A stretch of 42,912 nucleotides of DNA, from NCBI RefSeq assembly GCF_003946275.1, contig NZ_RHNQ01000016.1, positions 1 to 42,912 of the forward strand, in the 5' to 3' direction. The translations under genes and the position numbers were made by a program. Numbering within the stretch: the stretch's first letter is position 1; each line of letters starts with the position of its first letter. The notes under the pieces were generated by a model, which was given only the letters and a program-made list of their open reading frames with translations, did no database searches and was not told where the DNA came from. Source of the DNA: Loigolactobacillus backii (GTDB lineage: Bacteria > Bacillota > Bacilli > Lactobacillales > Lactobacillaceae). Positions 25,120-35,636 of this stretch are shown here, piece by piece.

Positions 25120-26154
25120 TCATTTTTCCAACATTTGTGTTAATAGATCATTGAAATCAATCGCCACTTGCCGTAGCTCCGGGCCAGAACCGGCAACAAT
25201 AATGGGTTCACCGGCAATCTCCTCACGATAATCATACGCTAAAAATCCTTGTTCACTGGCTGCAAAAACCAATAAGCGCGGAGCCGTTGCTTCTGGTAAC
25301 AAACTATTTGCCACCGCCTTGTTTAAATAAGTAAGATCGGCCGCTGGGTTTGTACTTTTTCCGGCAAAGAAATAGCCAAATGCGTCAACTGCGCCAAATT
25401 CAGTCAAAAATTGCTGATAACTTTTAGGTAACCTATGGGGTAAATTTTGGTTCAAATCTACTAATAAAGCAGGGGTAATTGGCAACTGAGGTAAGCGTGT
25501 AATTTCTCCCTGTACAAGCCATTGTTGTAACTGCTGAGTGATCATTTCCCAGGAAATACCCCTTCTATTTCCCTTTTTGTCCATAATTTTCTCGCTAGTT
25601 TTAGCCTGGGCCGTTAAATCAACTGGCTCAGATTCAGTGTTTGATACCTGATTGGCCGGTTCATTTACTGTCCTTTCAGCCACTAGATTAGATGTTGCTG
25701 GATCTGCGGTGGAAGCCACTTGAGGACTTTTAACTAAATCCGCCGCTTGCCCTGCCGATTTTAATAACGTTGCTGTAGCAGTTGGTTTCGCAGCAACTAT
25801 TGGCGTAATCACTTTTTGCTCTTCTTTGATTACTTTTGGTACTGTTTTAACTGATTGCGAAACCTCTTTCTCAGATTCTTGAGTCACATGGGTGGAGGTT
25901 TCTGTATCCGCTATAGGTACCTTTGAATTTGAGTTTACTCTATCGGCAGCTAAACTAGTGTTTGTTGTGGTGTGTGAGTCTATTGGCTGGCTAGGCTCAT
26001 CCTCATCTGACAGCAATGCAAGATTCTTTGCCATCGCCTGTTGTTGCTCTTCAATCTGTGCTTTAGCTTTGGCCTGTTGCTTGTGTTCACTAACCTGCTG
26101 CAAATGTTTTAATTTATTTTTTAACAATTTTTGTCGATTAGGTCGTTTTGCCAA
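25120..26154 (-). CDS. SUKH (SMI1/KNR4)-domain protein with long disordered N-terminus
   Basis: About 344 residues. Residues 1-45 are basic and helical (many Lys, Gln, Ala), then about 45-195 are low-complexity and rich in Ser, Thr, Val, Glu. The C-terminal 140 residues form a SUKH-like domain: LPKSYQQFLTEFGAVDAFGYF, then a LLVFAASEQGFLAYDY stretch and a GSGPELRQVAIDFNDLL end. SUKH domains occur in immunity proteins against nuclease toxins and in cell-wall-related proteins. No toxin gene lies beside it, so a structural or envelope role is possible. The TTG at 26154 has an AGAAGG site six bases upstream; a GTG at 26163 is the alternative. Confidence 0.7.
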   Translation of the reverse strand: MAKRPNRQKLLKNKLKHLQQVSEHKQQAKAKAQIEEQQQAMAKNLALLSDEDEPSQPIDSHTTTNTSLAADRVNSNSKVPIADTETSTHVTQESEKEVSQSVKTVPKVIKEEQKVITPIVAAKPTATATLLKSAGQAADLVKSPQVASTADPATSNLVAERTVNEPANQVSNTESEPVDLTAQAKTSEKIMDKKGNRRGISWEMITQQLQQWLVQGEITRLPQLPITPALLVDLNQNLPHRLPKSYQQFLTEFGAVDAFGYFFAGKSTNPAADLTYLNKAVANSLLPEATAPRLLVFAASEQGFLAYDYREEIAGEPIIVAGSGPELRQVAIDFNDLLTQMLEK

Positions 26155-26329
26155 TAGGCTCACCTTCTTCTATTTATTTATTTTTTACATACCTGAAAAA
26201 CACCCTAGTGGCATTTATTTTTCTCTCTAATAAGAATTGTCATCTAAAGTGTACATTTTTGCTTCAAAAATGTACATTCCTGATCAATTATAGTTTTTTT
26301 AATCACTGAATTTCTATGCCATTTAATTC

Positions 26330-26416
26330 AAAAAAGGCCGGGACAAAAGTCCCAGCCTCTTACTATTTCTGATCATTACTCTAGAACGTACGCCAAAAAC
26401 CGACTTTTGTCCCACG
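26330..26416 (-). terminator. R-family repeat acting as terminator of guaB
   Basis: On the minus strand AGGCTGGGAC-TTTT-GTCCCGGCCT (26335-26358, one mismatch) is followed by TTTTT. The remaining part (CTCTAGAACGTACGCC and CCGACTTTTGTCCCACGC) matches the R family. It sits 18 bases beyond the guaB stop. Confidence 0.88.
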
Positions 26417-26433
26417 CTTAATTATCATTTCAA

Positions 26434-27945
<1,512 letters not shown>

Positions 27946-27957
27946 TTATTACCGACT

Positions 27958-27986
27958 AACTTAACAGATAAAAGTTGATCCGTCAA
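27958..27986 (-). promoter_or_regulatory. Promoter of guaB
   Basis: TTGACG (27981-27986), a 17-base spacer and TAAGTT (27958-27963) on the minus strand. The leader is only about 30 bases. Confidence 0.65.
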
Positions 27987-28178
27987 TTGCTTTTTAGCGA
28001 ATTTTCATAAACAAAAGTGAATGTTACTTAATTTAAGTTCGGATTATCCGGATCGTTATATTAATATATTCTTTAATTGATCGTTTTTTGCTATGTTTTC
28101 AAAAAAGCTATTCTTTGCTATTCGGACCAACGTAAGCTCATCATTAACTCCTAGTTAAAAACTAGTTGCCTGCGGAAT

Positions 28179-28808
28179 TCAATCCACTTTAACTCCAATC
28201 GCCAGCAACAAATCAACTGCTTGTTCTGGCGCCACAATCAGACCCGCCAACGACTGCGCCGTTACCTTAACGCTATCAATTTGATTCGATTTGAGCTTCA
28301 GTTTAGTAAGTCGCGTTGATAAAAAATTAGCCGCCATTAACTGACAGTCAGTAAATTCTAGCTGCTGCCAATTTAGAAAACTAAAATCAGCACTCATCAA
28401 ATTACTGCTCAGGAAGTTTAGTCGTTTAAACTTTGCACCAGAAAAGCTTGTGTAGTCGGCCTTACAGTTATCGAAAAGGCAATCCTGCAAAACACTGTCG
28501 GCAAAATTACTGCCCGTTAATTTACAGTTTTGAAACTCAACCCGCTGCATTCCTGCACCAATCAATTCACTATTCAGTAGCTCACAGTGATCAAAGATAA
28601 CGTTGTGCAAACTCAAGCGAACAAAATTGATTTCGTTAAAAACACAATTTTTAAAAATAACTTCCTTAAAGTAACTTCCTACAAATTCTTCTTGCTCTAA
28701 TTGCTGCGTATCAAAGCATTGATTTTGACTGAAGGCCTCTTCTGGTTCTATCTGATTCAATTGTGCATCGGTTTCATTAACGGTTACGTTTGCTGGCATT
28801 CGCTTCAT
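28179..28808 (-). CDS. Pentapeptide-repeat protein
   Basis: A 209-residue soluble protein. Residues about 35-175 are built of five-residue repeats with Phe or Leu at the centre (for example VIFKNCVFNEINF, CLFDNCKADYTSF), predicting a right-handed quadrilateral beta helix. Some members (Qnr, McbG) mimic DNA and protect gyrase, but many have no known role. The short N-terminal acidic tail and C-terminal helical cap are ordinary. An AAAGGTGAC site precedes the ATG. It has no obvious partner. Confidence 0.85.
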   Translation of the reverse strand: MKRMPANVTVNETDAQLNQIEPEEAFSQNQCFDTQQLEQEEFVGSYFKEVIFKNCVFNEINFVRLSLHNVIFDHCELLNSELIGAGMQRVEFQNCKLTGSNFADSVLQDCLFDNCKADYTSFSGAKFKRLNFLSSNLMSADFSFLNWQQLEFTDCQLMAANFLSTRLTKLKLKSNQIDSVKVTAQSLAGLIVAPEQAVDLLLAIGVKVD

Positions 28809-28957
28809 TTTGTCACCTTTTCAAATTTTTTTAGTGACTCTATTATAGTATTTTAAAAGGTGAATACACCAGCAGTTAATAAAAAAACAGTTTACCGTTG
28901 GCTTCATAATTAAAGCTTTCAACGACAAACTGGCTTTCACTGTTTAAATTATAGTAA

Positions 28958-29338
28958 TTAACGTGCTGGATTCTTTTTTACCCCATCAGCAGTTGTAAAA
29001 TCAATAAAGCCCATATTATCATCGATTGAACCAATATCGCCAGACAATAACATGGTATCCAGCGTTTGATTCAAATGTACCGCCATATTTTCATCCAAAC
29101 TATCCATTGAATAGCCTTTAACTAAAATGTCGCCTAAATTGCTACTAATCGTTTGGTCATAGCCCTCTGTCGCCATACCCTCACTAATAACGTTTAACGT
29201 GAACTGAACCTGCATATGAATCATCGCGTGCTGTGAATAGGGCCCGACACCATCTTCAAAAGTTAATAATAACTTCTTCCCTGTTCCCAAATGTGGTTGA
29301 AGTTTAGTCAATGAAGCTTCGTCAAACTTAATCTGCAT
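28958..29338 (-). CDS. HesB/IscA-like iron-sulfur biosynthesis family protein without cysteines
   Basis: A 126-residue protein from the ATG at 29338, which has a GGAGGTG site. The MQIKFDEASLTKL start, LLLTFEDGVGPYS stretch and the following beta strands resemble the short Fe-S_biosyn (HesB-like) proteins of lactobacilli. The Cys ligands of true IscA proteins are absent, so cluster carriage as in IscA is unlikely. The upstream part of the open frame lacks a ribosome site and is not used. Function unknown. Confidence 0.65.
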   Translation of the reverse strand: MQIKFDEASLTKLQPHLGTGKKLLLTFEDGVGPYSQHAMIHMQVQFTLNVISEGMATEGYDQTISSNLGDILVKGYSMDSLDENMAVHLNQTLDTMLLSGDIGSIDDNMGFIDFTTADGVKKNPAR

Positions 29339-29423
29339 AACAAGCACCTCCAGTTGATTGGTTAATCCTAATTTCACAGTTATCATGCTTTCAAAACACA
29401 AAAAATGCAACAATTTTTACTTA

Positions 29424-30944
29424 TTATTTAGAAATAAATTGCCACTTGGCCATGACGTTAGTTTCAGTATAGGCAGCCATGCTAATATAAGCATTATGAC
29501 TCAGTGTTTGCCAACGTGAATCATCCGTTAATACATGTAACATCTGCTGGGCCAACTTAGAAATATCATCATTTTCGATTAAATAACCATTAACACCATT
29601 TTGAATTAAATCCGCGGGCCCATAATTAAATCGATAAGCAATTGCCGGTACGCCGTGACTTAAAGCCTCACCCAATGCTAGTGGTTGCGAGTCACCACTA
29701 GAAGTATTGATATAAAGCCAGGCCTGGTCATAAACTTGCCGTAAATCTGGTTGATAGCCCTTTAAAAAAACAACATCTTCCAGACCAGCCTGTTTAATTT
29801 GTTCAGTTAGTGCTTTTTGCTGATCACCATAACCGTAAATCAATAATCGTGCGTCAGGTACTAGCTCATAAATTTGTTGAAATGCCGTTATAACCTGATC
29901 AGTTTGCCGTTCTTTAGTTAAATGGCCAACAACAATAACCTCATGGTAGTGCCGCTTAGCCAGTAGTACCGGTGCTGCCTGCGCAATCTGATCCGGCACC
30001 ACAATTTGCGAAATAACAAACACCGACACCGGTGAATGTTTGCCCCCAAACCAACTGAGTAAATCTTGTTTTTGCGCCTCCGTGGCTACAATTATCCCAG
30101 TTAGCTGATTAACCTGTTTAACTAGTGCATTGGCATAAATTCCGGCCAAATCAGCACTGACTTGGTCCTTTGGATTGACCGTGTGGGTGGTTGGAATACT
30201 AACGTACTTGGGCGCCTTAGTTTGCATCGCCAAAACAGCATCGTAAGCAATCCCTGGCCGATCCGCAATAAATGCTGCCTGATCACCACCTTGACGATTA
30301 AGCTCGTCCAAAAAGAAACTAAATAACGAAGTATGGCTAGTAAAATAAAGCGTCTGCTGCCGATAATTCACTAACTGAAGTGAACTTAGATAAAGTTGAT
30401 TATCTTTATTAAGCGCAAAATACTCTTCAACTATTCGTTTTCCAGCCGGATTATACGTAATTCGGCCAACTAGATCACCATTTCCACTATAGAATTCTTC
30501 CCGTGATTTAAAACCGCGATAATCCCAAAGTACCCGCAATACTTTTTTCCCAAACTGATCAAAATGATCCACGTACCCCAATTGACCAACCGTTCCGTCT
30601 ATAAAGTGAACGTCCATCACCAAGCGATCACCATCATAAACACGGCTCACATTATTGCCTGGTAGAACATTGTAATCGGCGGCCAAATTCAGCGTTGCAA
30701 TCGTTGGTCGTTTATTGGCCTTAGGTATTAAATCAACTATTCCTTGAAAATAATCATACATATTAATGACTTGATCTTGACTTAGTCCAAAGCGCATTTT
30801 ATTGGCGTACTGCATTGAATTATAACTTTGGGTAACAATTTTGGCCGCGATCCCTTGGTGTTTAAATAATTGAGCGCGCTTGATTTCTGCGTGCTCAATT
30901 CCTGAATTTAGAGCAACAAAATAATCATTAACAAAATAAAGCAC
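29424..30944 (-). CDS. TagE/GtfA-like glycosyltransferase, second of a pair, degenerate EX7E
   Basis: A 506-residue protein. The N-terminal half (MLYFVNDYFV, then a GIEHAEIKRAQLF stretch and beta-rich DUF1975-like domain, about 1-300) and the C-terminal GT4 glycosyltransferase domain (about 310-500) match poly(glycerol-phosphate) glucosyltransferase (TagE) and serine-rich-protein glycosyltransferases. The catalytic EX7E motif is degenerate: the region reads GDSQPLALGEALSHG, with Asp instead of the first Glu. The GTG at 30944 follows AAGGAGG at seven bases, and the stop of the first gene overlaps it by a few bases around 30947, so the two are translationally coupled. It is probably an activating or co-chaperone partner, as GtfB is for GtfA; this is inference. 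Confidence 0.78.
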   Translation of the reverse strand: MLYFVNDYFVALNSGIEHAEIKRAQLFKHQGIAAKIVTQSYNSMQYANKMRFGLSQDQVINMYDYFQGIVDLIPKANKRPTIATLNLAADYNVLPGNNVSRVYDGDRLVMDVHFIDGTVGQLGYVDHFDQFGKKVLRVLWDYRGFKSREEFYSGNGDLVGRITYNPAGKRIVEEYFALNKDNQLYLSSLQLVNYRQQTLYFTSHTSLFSFFLDELNRQGGDQAAFIADRPGIAYDAVLAMQTKAPKYVSIPTTHTVNPKDQVSADLAGIYANALVKQVNQLTGIIVATEAQKQDLLSWFGGKHSPVSVFVISQIVVPDQIAQAAPVLLAKRHYHEVIVVGHLTKERQTDQVITAFQQIYELVPDARLLIYGYGDQQKALTEQIKQAGLEDVVFLKGYQPDLRQVYDQAWLYINTSSGDSQPLALGEALSHGVPAIAYRFNYGPADLIQNGVNGYLIENDDISKLAQQMLHVLTDDSRWQTLSHNAYISMAAYTETNVMAKWQFISK

Positions 30945-30946
30945 AC

Positions 30947-32484
30947 TCACGCCTCCTTGTAGAATCGTTGAACCGCTTGAAAAACAACCTGCCATTTTGT
31001 CCAAACGGTATCTTCAGAAAAACGTTTTGCTGCCAAATAGGCGTTATGACTAAATTGTTGCATTTTATCATCGTCATTAAGTAATCTAACCACGGTATTC
31101 GCCAGCGCGCTAATGTCATTAACTGGCACTAAATAGCCATCAACCCCATCGCTAATTAAATCCTGCGGTCCATACTTTGCAGCAAAAGAAACGCAAGGTA
31201 AGCCGTGGGACTGTGCCTCTAATATTGCCAATGAAAAGCCTTCCGAACGGGATGCTAAAACTAAAATCTGCGCTTGATTATAAACCGCAGCAATATCACG
31301 CGTATAATCGTGGAAGGTTACTAAATTACGAAGCTTTTTTTTCGTCACTAATTTTTTTAAACGTGTTCCTTCTTGGCCGTTGGCGTATCCCCAAAATGCT
31401 AAGCGCGCTTGAGGTGCGCGCTGGTGAATCTGTTCAAAGGCCGCAATAACCTTTTCTTGCTGTTTTTCCGGTGATAGTCGCGCTACCATAATAATTTGGC
31501 CAACGTGGCGTGTGTTCCAAGGTACTGGTGGTGCCGCTAACGTTTGCCGACTAACAACGCCAACCGGCAAAGTGTAAATTGGCACTTGGTCACCCCAACG
31601 TGTGATGAGATCCTCCCGTTGCTGTTGCGTGGGCACAATGATTCCCTGCCAACTATGTCGATTTTTAATCGCGTACTCGTAATTATAATTTAGATTAGCA
31701 GTCACGGGATTATTGGGGTTATTTAAGTGATTAGCGTGTAAATGTAATAGTTTAAAGGCCCGCGTTTTCATATTTAGCAGTGACCAAGATAGCTCAAAGG
31801 CACGGTCGGCCACAAAAACGTTTTTCTGCCGGTTGGCTTTATTCAACTCGTCCAAGAAAAAACGCATTAGCGCCTGTTCTCCAGTGAAGGAATACTCATG
31901 ACCGTGCCAATCATTAATCCGGTATAACGAATTTACCAGTTTACCGTGCTGATCCTTAGTGTGAAATGTTTGGTAAATTTGCTTACCACTAGGCGCAAAT
32001 ACCAGCTCAACCGTAACTTGACCATCAACGTCATACCATTGTTCTAACGCCATAAAACCACGCCAATCCCACCACTGTGATTTAACCAATTTATTGTAGC
32101 GGTCAAAGGTCCAAATGGTTTCAACGTCCGTGTACTCTGGGGCCCGCAGCCGAATACGCTGCACAAGCCGGGCGCCATCCTTGACGAGGTAACTATGACC
32201 ATCATCATTAGGTATAACCTGTAAATTAGCATTAAGTGCAAGGTCGGCAAGCTTAAACGAACGCTTTTTAAAAGTTAAGCTATCCTGAAAAAAATCAAAC
32301 AAGTTAACCATGTCTGTATCTACTAATCCAGCATCTTGCAGTGTTTTGTGGAGGGTCAACGAAAAAAAACGCGTAACAATTTGCGCGGCGGCACCATGAT
32401 TCTTAAACAAGGCCAATCGCTTCATTTGTGCGTGTTCAATTCCTGATTTTTTTGATTAAAGCTTGTGTTGATAAAATAATACAT
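30947..32484 (-). pseudogene. TagE/GtfA-like glycosyltransferase, first of a pair, frameshifted in an A7 tract
   Basis: The same architecture as its neighbour: an N-terminal DUF1975-like domain and a C-terminal GT4 domain with an intact EX7E (SEGFSLAILEAQSHG). The proper start is the ATG at 32484 (GGAG upstream), giving MYYFINTSFNQK. The frame breaks in a seven-A tract (T7 at 32447-32453 on the plus strand) and stops soon after at HK. From SGIEHAQMKRLALF the normal protein continues open to 30947. One added A would restore about 512 residues. It could be phase-variable, a decayed gene or a sequencing error. The role is transfer of glucose or GlcNAc to wall teichoic acid or surface protein. 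Confidence 0.78.
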
Positions 32485-32896
32485 TAATTTTCTCCAAACT
32501 AACTCGCTTATTTAGATTCATTTTACCCCACTTAGCAGTTAAACAGGAAAAAGCTTTCGGACAAATTAATTAGTGCCTGAAAAAGCACTTAGCTTCTACT
32601 CTGCGATTGAGAGTTATTGCCAGCTACGTACTAGACCAAAATTTGTAGGCTCGTGGTGCAACTAGAAAGGTTATTTGTGCGTCTTACAAATAATTCACAA
32701 CTAACATAAAATAATAGTTCAATTAACAACGTGAGGTGCACTATAACGCTTCTAGAAAGAAGTAATTTGCAAACACCCTCAAAGTGACATTCAAAAATCC
32801 ACCATTTAAAACACGTTAAGACTGTGCCACTGATAAAAAGCACGTTCAGATTATGGTCATCACTTCACTAATCACGTGACTAGGAGCGGCCCTATG
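32485..32896. other. Divergent spacer with a degenerate M-like repeat
   Basis: Bases about 32575-32640 (GCCTGAAAAAGCAC, then CTTCTACTCTGCGATTGAG and TTATTGCCAGC) resemble the inner part of the M element at 5294-5411, so this is probably a decayed copy. No ORF of note is seen in the remainder. Confidence 0.4.
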
Positions 32897-32905
32897 TGCT
32901 ATGAT
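32897..32905 (+). promoter_or_regulatory. Extended -10 promoter of gatD
   Basis: TGCTATGAT at 32897-32905 is an extended -10 element. No good -35 is visible. It lies about 36 bases before the gatD ATG. Confidence 0.5.
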
Positions 32906-32940
32906 TTTAGCAGGTTAGATAATTGGAATAAGGTGAAAAA

Positions 32941-33636
32941 ATGACTGAAAATATTAATAAAGAAGCAATTAAAATTGCCTATCTTTATGAAGATCTCATG
33001 AATACGTATGGTGATTCTGGTGATGTTAAGGTCTTACGTTACTTACTCAATCAACAAGGTTTTAATGTCCAAGTAGATAATGTTAGTATCGATACCAAGA
33101 CCTTTGACGCCAAAAATTATGATTTTCTGTTTTTTGGCGGCGGTCAGGACTTTGAACAAACCGTTGTTGCTAAGGACTTACCTCGCCACGGTGAAACAAT
33201 TCGTAATTACATTGAAGCCGGCAAACCAATGTTGGCTATTTGTGGCGGCTACCAGCTACTCGGTGACTACTATAAAACCAGTGATGGAACGACCATCAAG
33301 GGGTTAGGTATCCTACCGCTGCATACTGTTTTCAAGGCCGATGCACGCATGATTGGTGACACTAAATACGAGACTGAGTGGGGAACCGTTGCGGCCTTTG
33401 AAAATCACAGCGGCCGAACTTACTTTGACGATAAAAATAAGTTAAAGCCACTTGGTAAAATGATCGAAGGCTTTGGTAACAATCCAGAAGATCACGTTGA
33501 GGGAATGCGGTATAAAAATACGATTGGCAGTTACTCTCACGGCCCAATTTTAAAAAATATCAATGTTGCTGACGCAATCGCTAAAATGATTATTCAGAAT
33601 TATCAAGCAAGAACACAAGTAACAATGACTGAATAA
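32941..33636 (+). CDS. gatD: GatD-type glutamine amidotransferase (lipid II amidation)
   Basis: A 231-residue class I glutamine amidotransferase of the CobQ/CobB-like GatD type. It has the early YSD/LY-like stretch (LYEDLMNTYGDSGDVKVLRYL), FFGGGQDFEQ, the nucleophile Cys in LAICGGYQLLG (about 100) and the conserved His in YSHGPIL (about 200). GatD releases ammonia from glutamine, and MurT uses it to amidate D-Glu of lipid II. In many Firmicutes murT lies directly upstream of gatD; here no murT is adjacent, so the partner must be elsewhere, or the gene was moved. AAGGTG precedes the ATG. Confidence 0.88.
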   Translation: MTENINKEAIKIAYLYEDLMNTYGDSGDVKVLRYLLNQQGFNVQVDNVSIDTKTFDAKNYDFLFFGGGQDFEQTVVAKDLPRHGETIRNYIEAGKPMLAICGGYQLLGDYYKTSDGTTIKGLGILPLHTVFKADARMIGDTKYETEWGTVAAFENHSGRTYFDDKNKLKPLGKMIEGFGNNPEDHVEGMRYKNTIGSYSHGPILKNINVADAIAKMIIQNYQARTQVTMTE

Positions 33637-33682
33637 TAGTGTTCAATGAAACATTGAGTTAACTATCTATGCTAACGGTGCG

Positions 33683-33711
33683 AAAACTGATCACTATCTT
33701 CATCAGCTTTT
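33683..33711 (+). terminator. Possible weak terminator after gatD
   Basis: AAAACTGAT and ATCAGCTTTT can pair with one bulge around a ten-base loop, ending in four Ts. It lies about 47 bases after the gatD stop. Confidence 0.35.
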
Positions 33712-33831
33712 AAGGTTGTTACAAAATAATCCCAGTTACCATTTTTCCCACTCTCCTTCTTTCGCCCGATGACTTTTCAATTTTTATTTGGCATAGTGTC
33801 ACTATTAAGCAAAAAGGGGAGGCTGATTATA

Positions 33832-34248
33832 TTGAAACAACCACCAAAATGGCTCTACAAAGTCGCTCAATTTATGCGCGGTCGTTACGGTATTATGGAT
33901 AGTTTGAATAAATTTTTAATTGCTTGTGGTCTGATATTAATTCTATTGACCATGTTTGTTCACACAATTTGGCTGAACTTGCTTGGCCTTTTAGTGCTGA
34001 TTGTCGCCTATTGGCGGATTTTCTCACGCAATATTTATAAGCGCGCTCATGAAAACACTAAATTTCAACAACGAACGGCTTGGTTAACCAAACCAACTCG
34101 CCGGCGCTACCACGAATGGCAACAACGCAAGCAATACCGCTTTTTCACTTGTAAAAATTGCCACCAGAGAATTCGCGTTCCCCGGGGCAAAGGTAAAATT
34201 AAGATAACTTGTCCCAAGTGTCGCAACCAGTTTCGCGCGCGAACGTAA
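33832..34248 (+). CDS. Zinc-ribbon membrane protein
   Basis: A 138-residue protein from a TTG preceded by GGGGAGG at nine bases. Two adjacent hydrophobic segments (about 28-65) are followed by a basic linker and a C-terminal zinc ribbon with two CXXC pairs (CKNC, then CPKC 21 residues later). It probably sits in the membrane with the ribbon in the cytoplasm. The tail is strongly basic (RNQFRART) and may bind nucleic acid. The family is not recognised. Confidence 0.7.
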   Translation: MKQPPKWLYKVAQFMRGRYGIMDSLNKFLIACGLILILLTMFVHTIWLNLLGLLVLIVAYWRIFSRNIYKRAHENTKFQQRTAWLTKPTRRRYHEWQQRKQYRFFTCKNCHQRIRVPRGKGKIKITCPKCRNQFRART

Positions 34249-34257
34249 ACTAGATTA

Positions 34258-34548
34258 TATTTAGAAAATACTTTTACTAGTATTTTCTTGAGTAATTTAG
34301 TGTAAACGTGCTTGAAAAAGCAGTTTTCTGCGGTGACCAAGACGGACTTAGTCACGGGCAGTTATGAAACTTGTCCCTGTGCTCCCTTGCTAATTTTGCC
34401 GTAGTCAAATGGAAACCGGATGGTGCATCAGGATACTTAGCGGTCTAGGTTGCAATTACTTCGGATTATCCTAGTTCAATCGACAGCGGCAGCGAAGCTA
34501 GTAATTATCCGCAATTGCAAAGTAGAGGCTGAACGCTTTTTCAAACAC
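34258..34548. repeat. M-family element with conserved left arm
   Basis: Ends GTGCTTGAAAAAG (34308-34320) and TTTTTCAAACAC (to 34548), about 241 bp. Inner ends match the short copy at 5294-5411; the middle is extra. The 34261-34307 stretch (TTTACTAGTATTTT ... GTGTAAAC) matches 15345-15390, which suggests that the mobile unit includes this arm. Confidence 0.65.
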
Positions 34549-34583
34549 ACCCTAATAACTGATTAACGAATGGAGCTGATTAG

Positions 34584-35281
34584 ATGTTTCCTTTTTTTGG
34601 GACCCAACCTACTTTTTAGTAATTATTGGCCTTATCATTTCAATGGTCGCTTCGAGCTACGTTAACCGAACCTTTAAACATTATGATCAATATCGCAGTC
34701 AAAGTGGCGTTACCGGTACTGATGCCGCTAACTATATCCTACAACAATCAGGTATTAGTGACGTCGGTGTCCAAAAAATCAGTGGTAATTTAACCGATAA
34801 TTATAATGGTAAAACTAAGGTACTCAGCCTTTCCGAAGCAACCGCCGATTCAACCTCAGTCGCCGCGATTGGCGTTGCGGCCCATGAATGTGGTCATGCT
34901 GTCCAAGATAAGAAAAATTATTGGCCAATGCGCATTAGAACTGCAATTGTCCCGTTGGCCAATATTGGTTCAACGGCTGCATTCCCAATTATTTTAATTG
35001 GCGTTTTACTGAGTTGGAACCAAACACTGATTAATCTAGGTATTGCAGCTTTTTCTTTAGCATTGCTCTTTCAATTAGTGACGTTACCAGTTGAATTTAA
35101 CGCTTCCCATCGTGCTTTGACCATTCTTTCTGAAGGTGGCGTTCTATCCAGTGAGGAAGTCCCAATGGTTCGGAAGGTCCTTACAGCTGCAGCATTGACT
35201 TATGTGGCGGCTGCACTATCGACCTTCCTCCAATTATTACGTTTGGTTCTATTGTTTGGCGGTAACCGCAACGATAATTAA
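34584..35281 (+). pseudogene. Membrane zinc metallopeptidase (YugP-like), frameshifted in a T7 tract
   Basis: A protein of the Zn_peptidase_2 / YugP family. The ATG at 34584 has GGAG nine bases upstream and encodes MFPFFG in the first frame, which soon stops. After the T7 run at 34592-34598 the family sequence WDPTYFLVIIGLIISMVASS continues in another frame. One added T gives MFPFFWDPTYF and an intact protein of about 232 residues. The HECGH active-site motif (AAHECGHAVQD) is intact, and membrane segments lie at the N-terminus and around residues 130-165 and 200-225. No ribosome site supports the internal ATG at 34643. Real slippage or sequencing error cannot be separated here. Confidence 0.8.
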
Positions 35282-35301
35282 CCTATCTTTAAACACATCT
35301 A

Positions 35302-35425
35302 GTGGGAGTGGGACAAAAGTCAGTTTTGGGTTCACGTGCGTAATGTAAGCCCAGACTTTTGACGCACGTTCTAGAGTAATGTTCGGAAACAAAAGAGGCT
35401 AGGATTTTTGTCCCAGCCTTTTTTT
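35302..35425 (+). terminator. R-family repeat, uninterrupted copy, with terminator
   Basis: GTGGGACAAAAGTCAGTTTT, a CTGGG-type hairpin around TTCACGTGCGTAATGTAAG, GCGCACGTTCTAGAGTAA-like sequence and, at the right, AGGCTAGGA / TCCCAGCCT with a TTTTTTT run (35396-35425). It serves as terminator of the metallopeptidase gene and shows the R repeat without the inserts seen at 17251 and 41676. Confidence 0.8.
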
Positions 35426-35636
35426 GTTCTAATATTTTTCAAAACATTGTTAATTTAACTTTTTATATAGCGATAAATTCCACCACCTATAAAGAGTGGC
35501 CAAAAACTTTTATTTTTTCTGGTACTGAAAGACCAATTAAACTAACGTGCTGAAGGATTATTTATCTTCAAAATAATTGGATTCACCAGCGTAATTATTT
35601 CGAAAGGTGTTGAATACCCATCGAATCTCGCTCAAC

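Noticed and set aside
25892-26230. A Cys-rich 112-codon ORF opposite the SUKH gene
   Set aside because: Its Cys and Ser content comes from the complement of Gln/Ala-rich coding sequence; no start signal.
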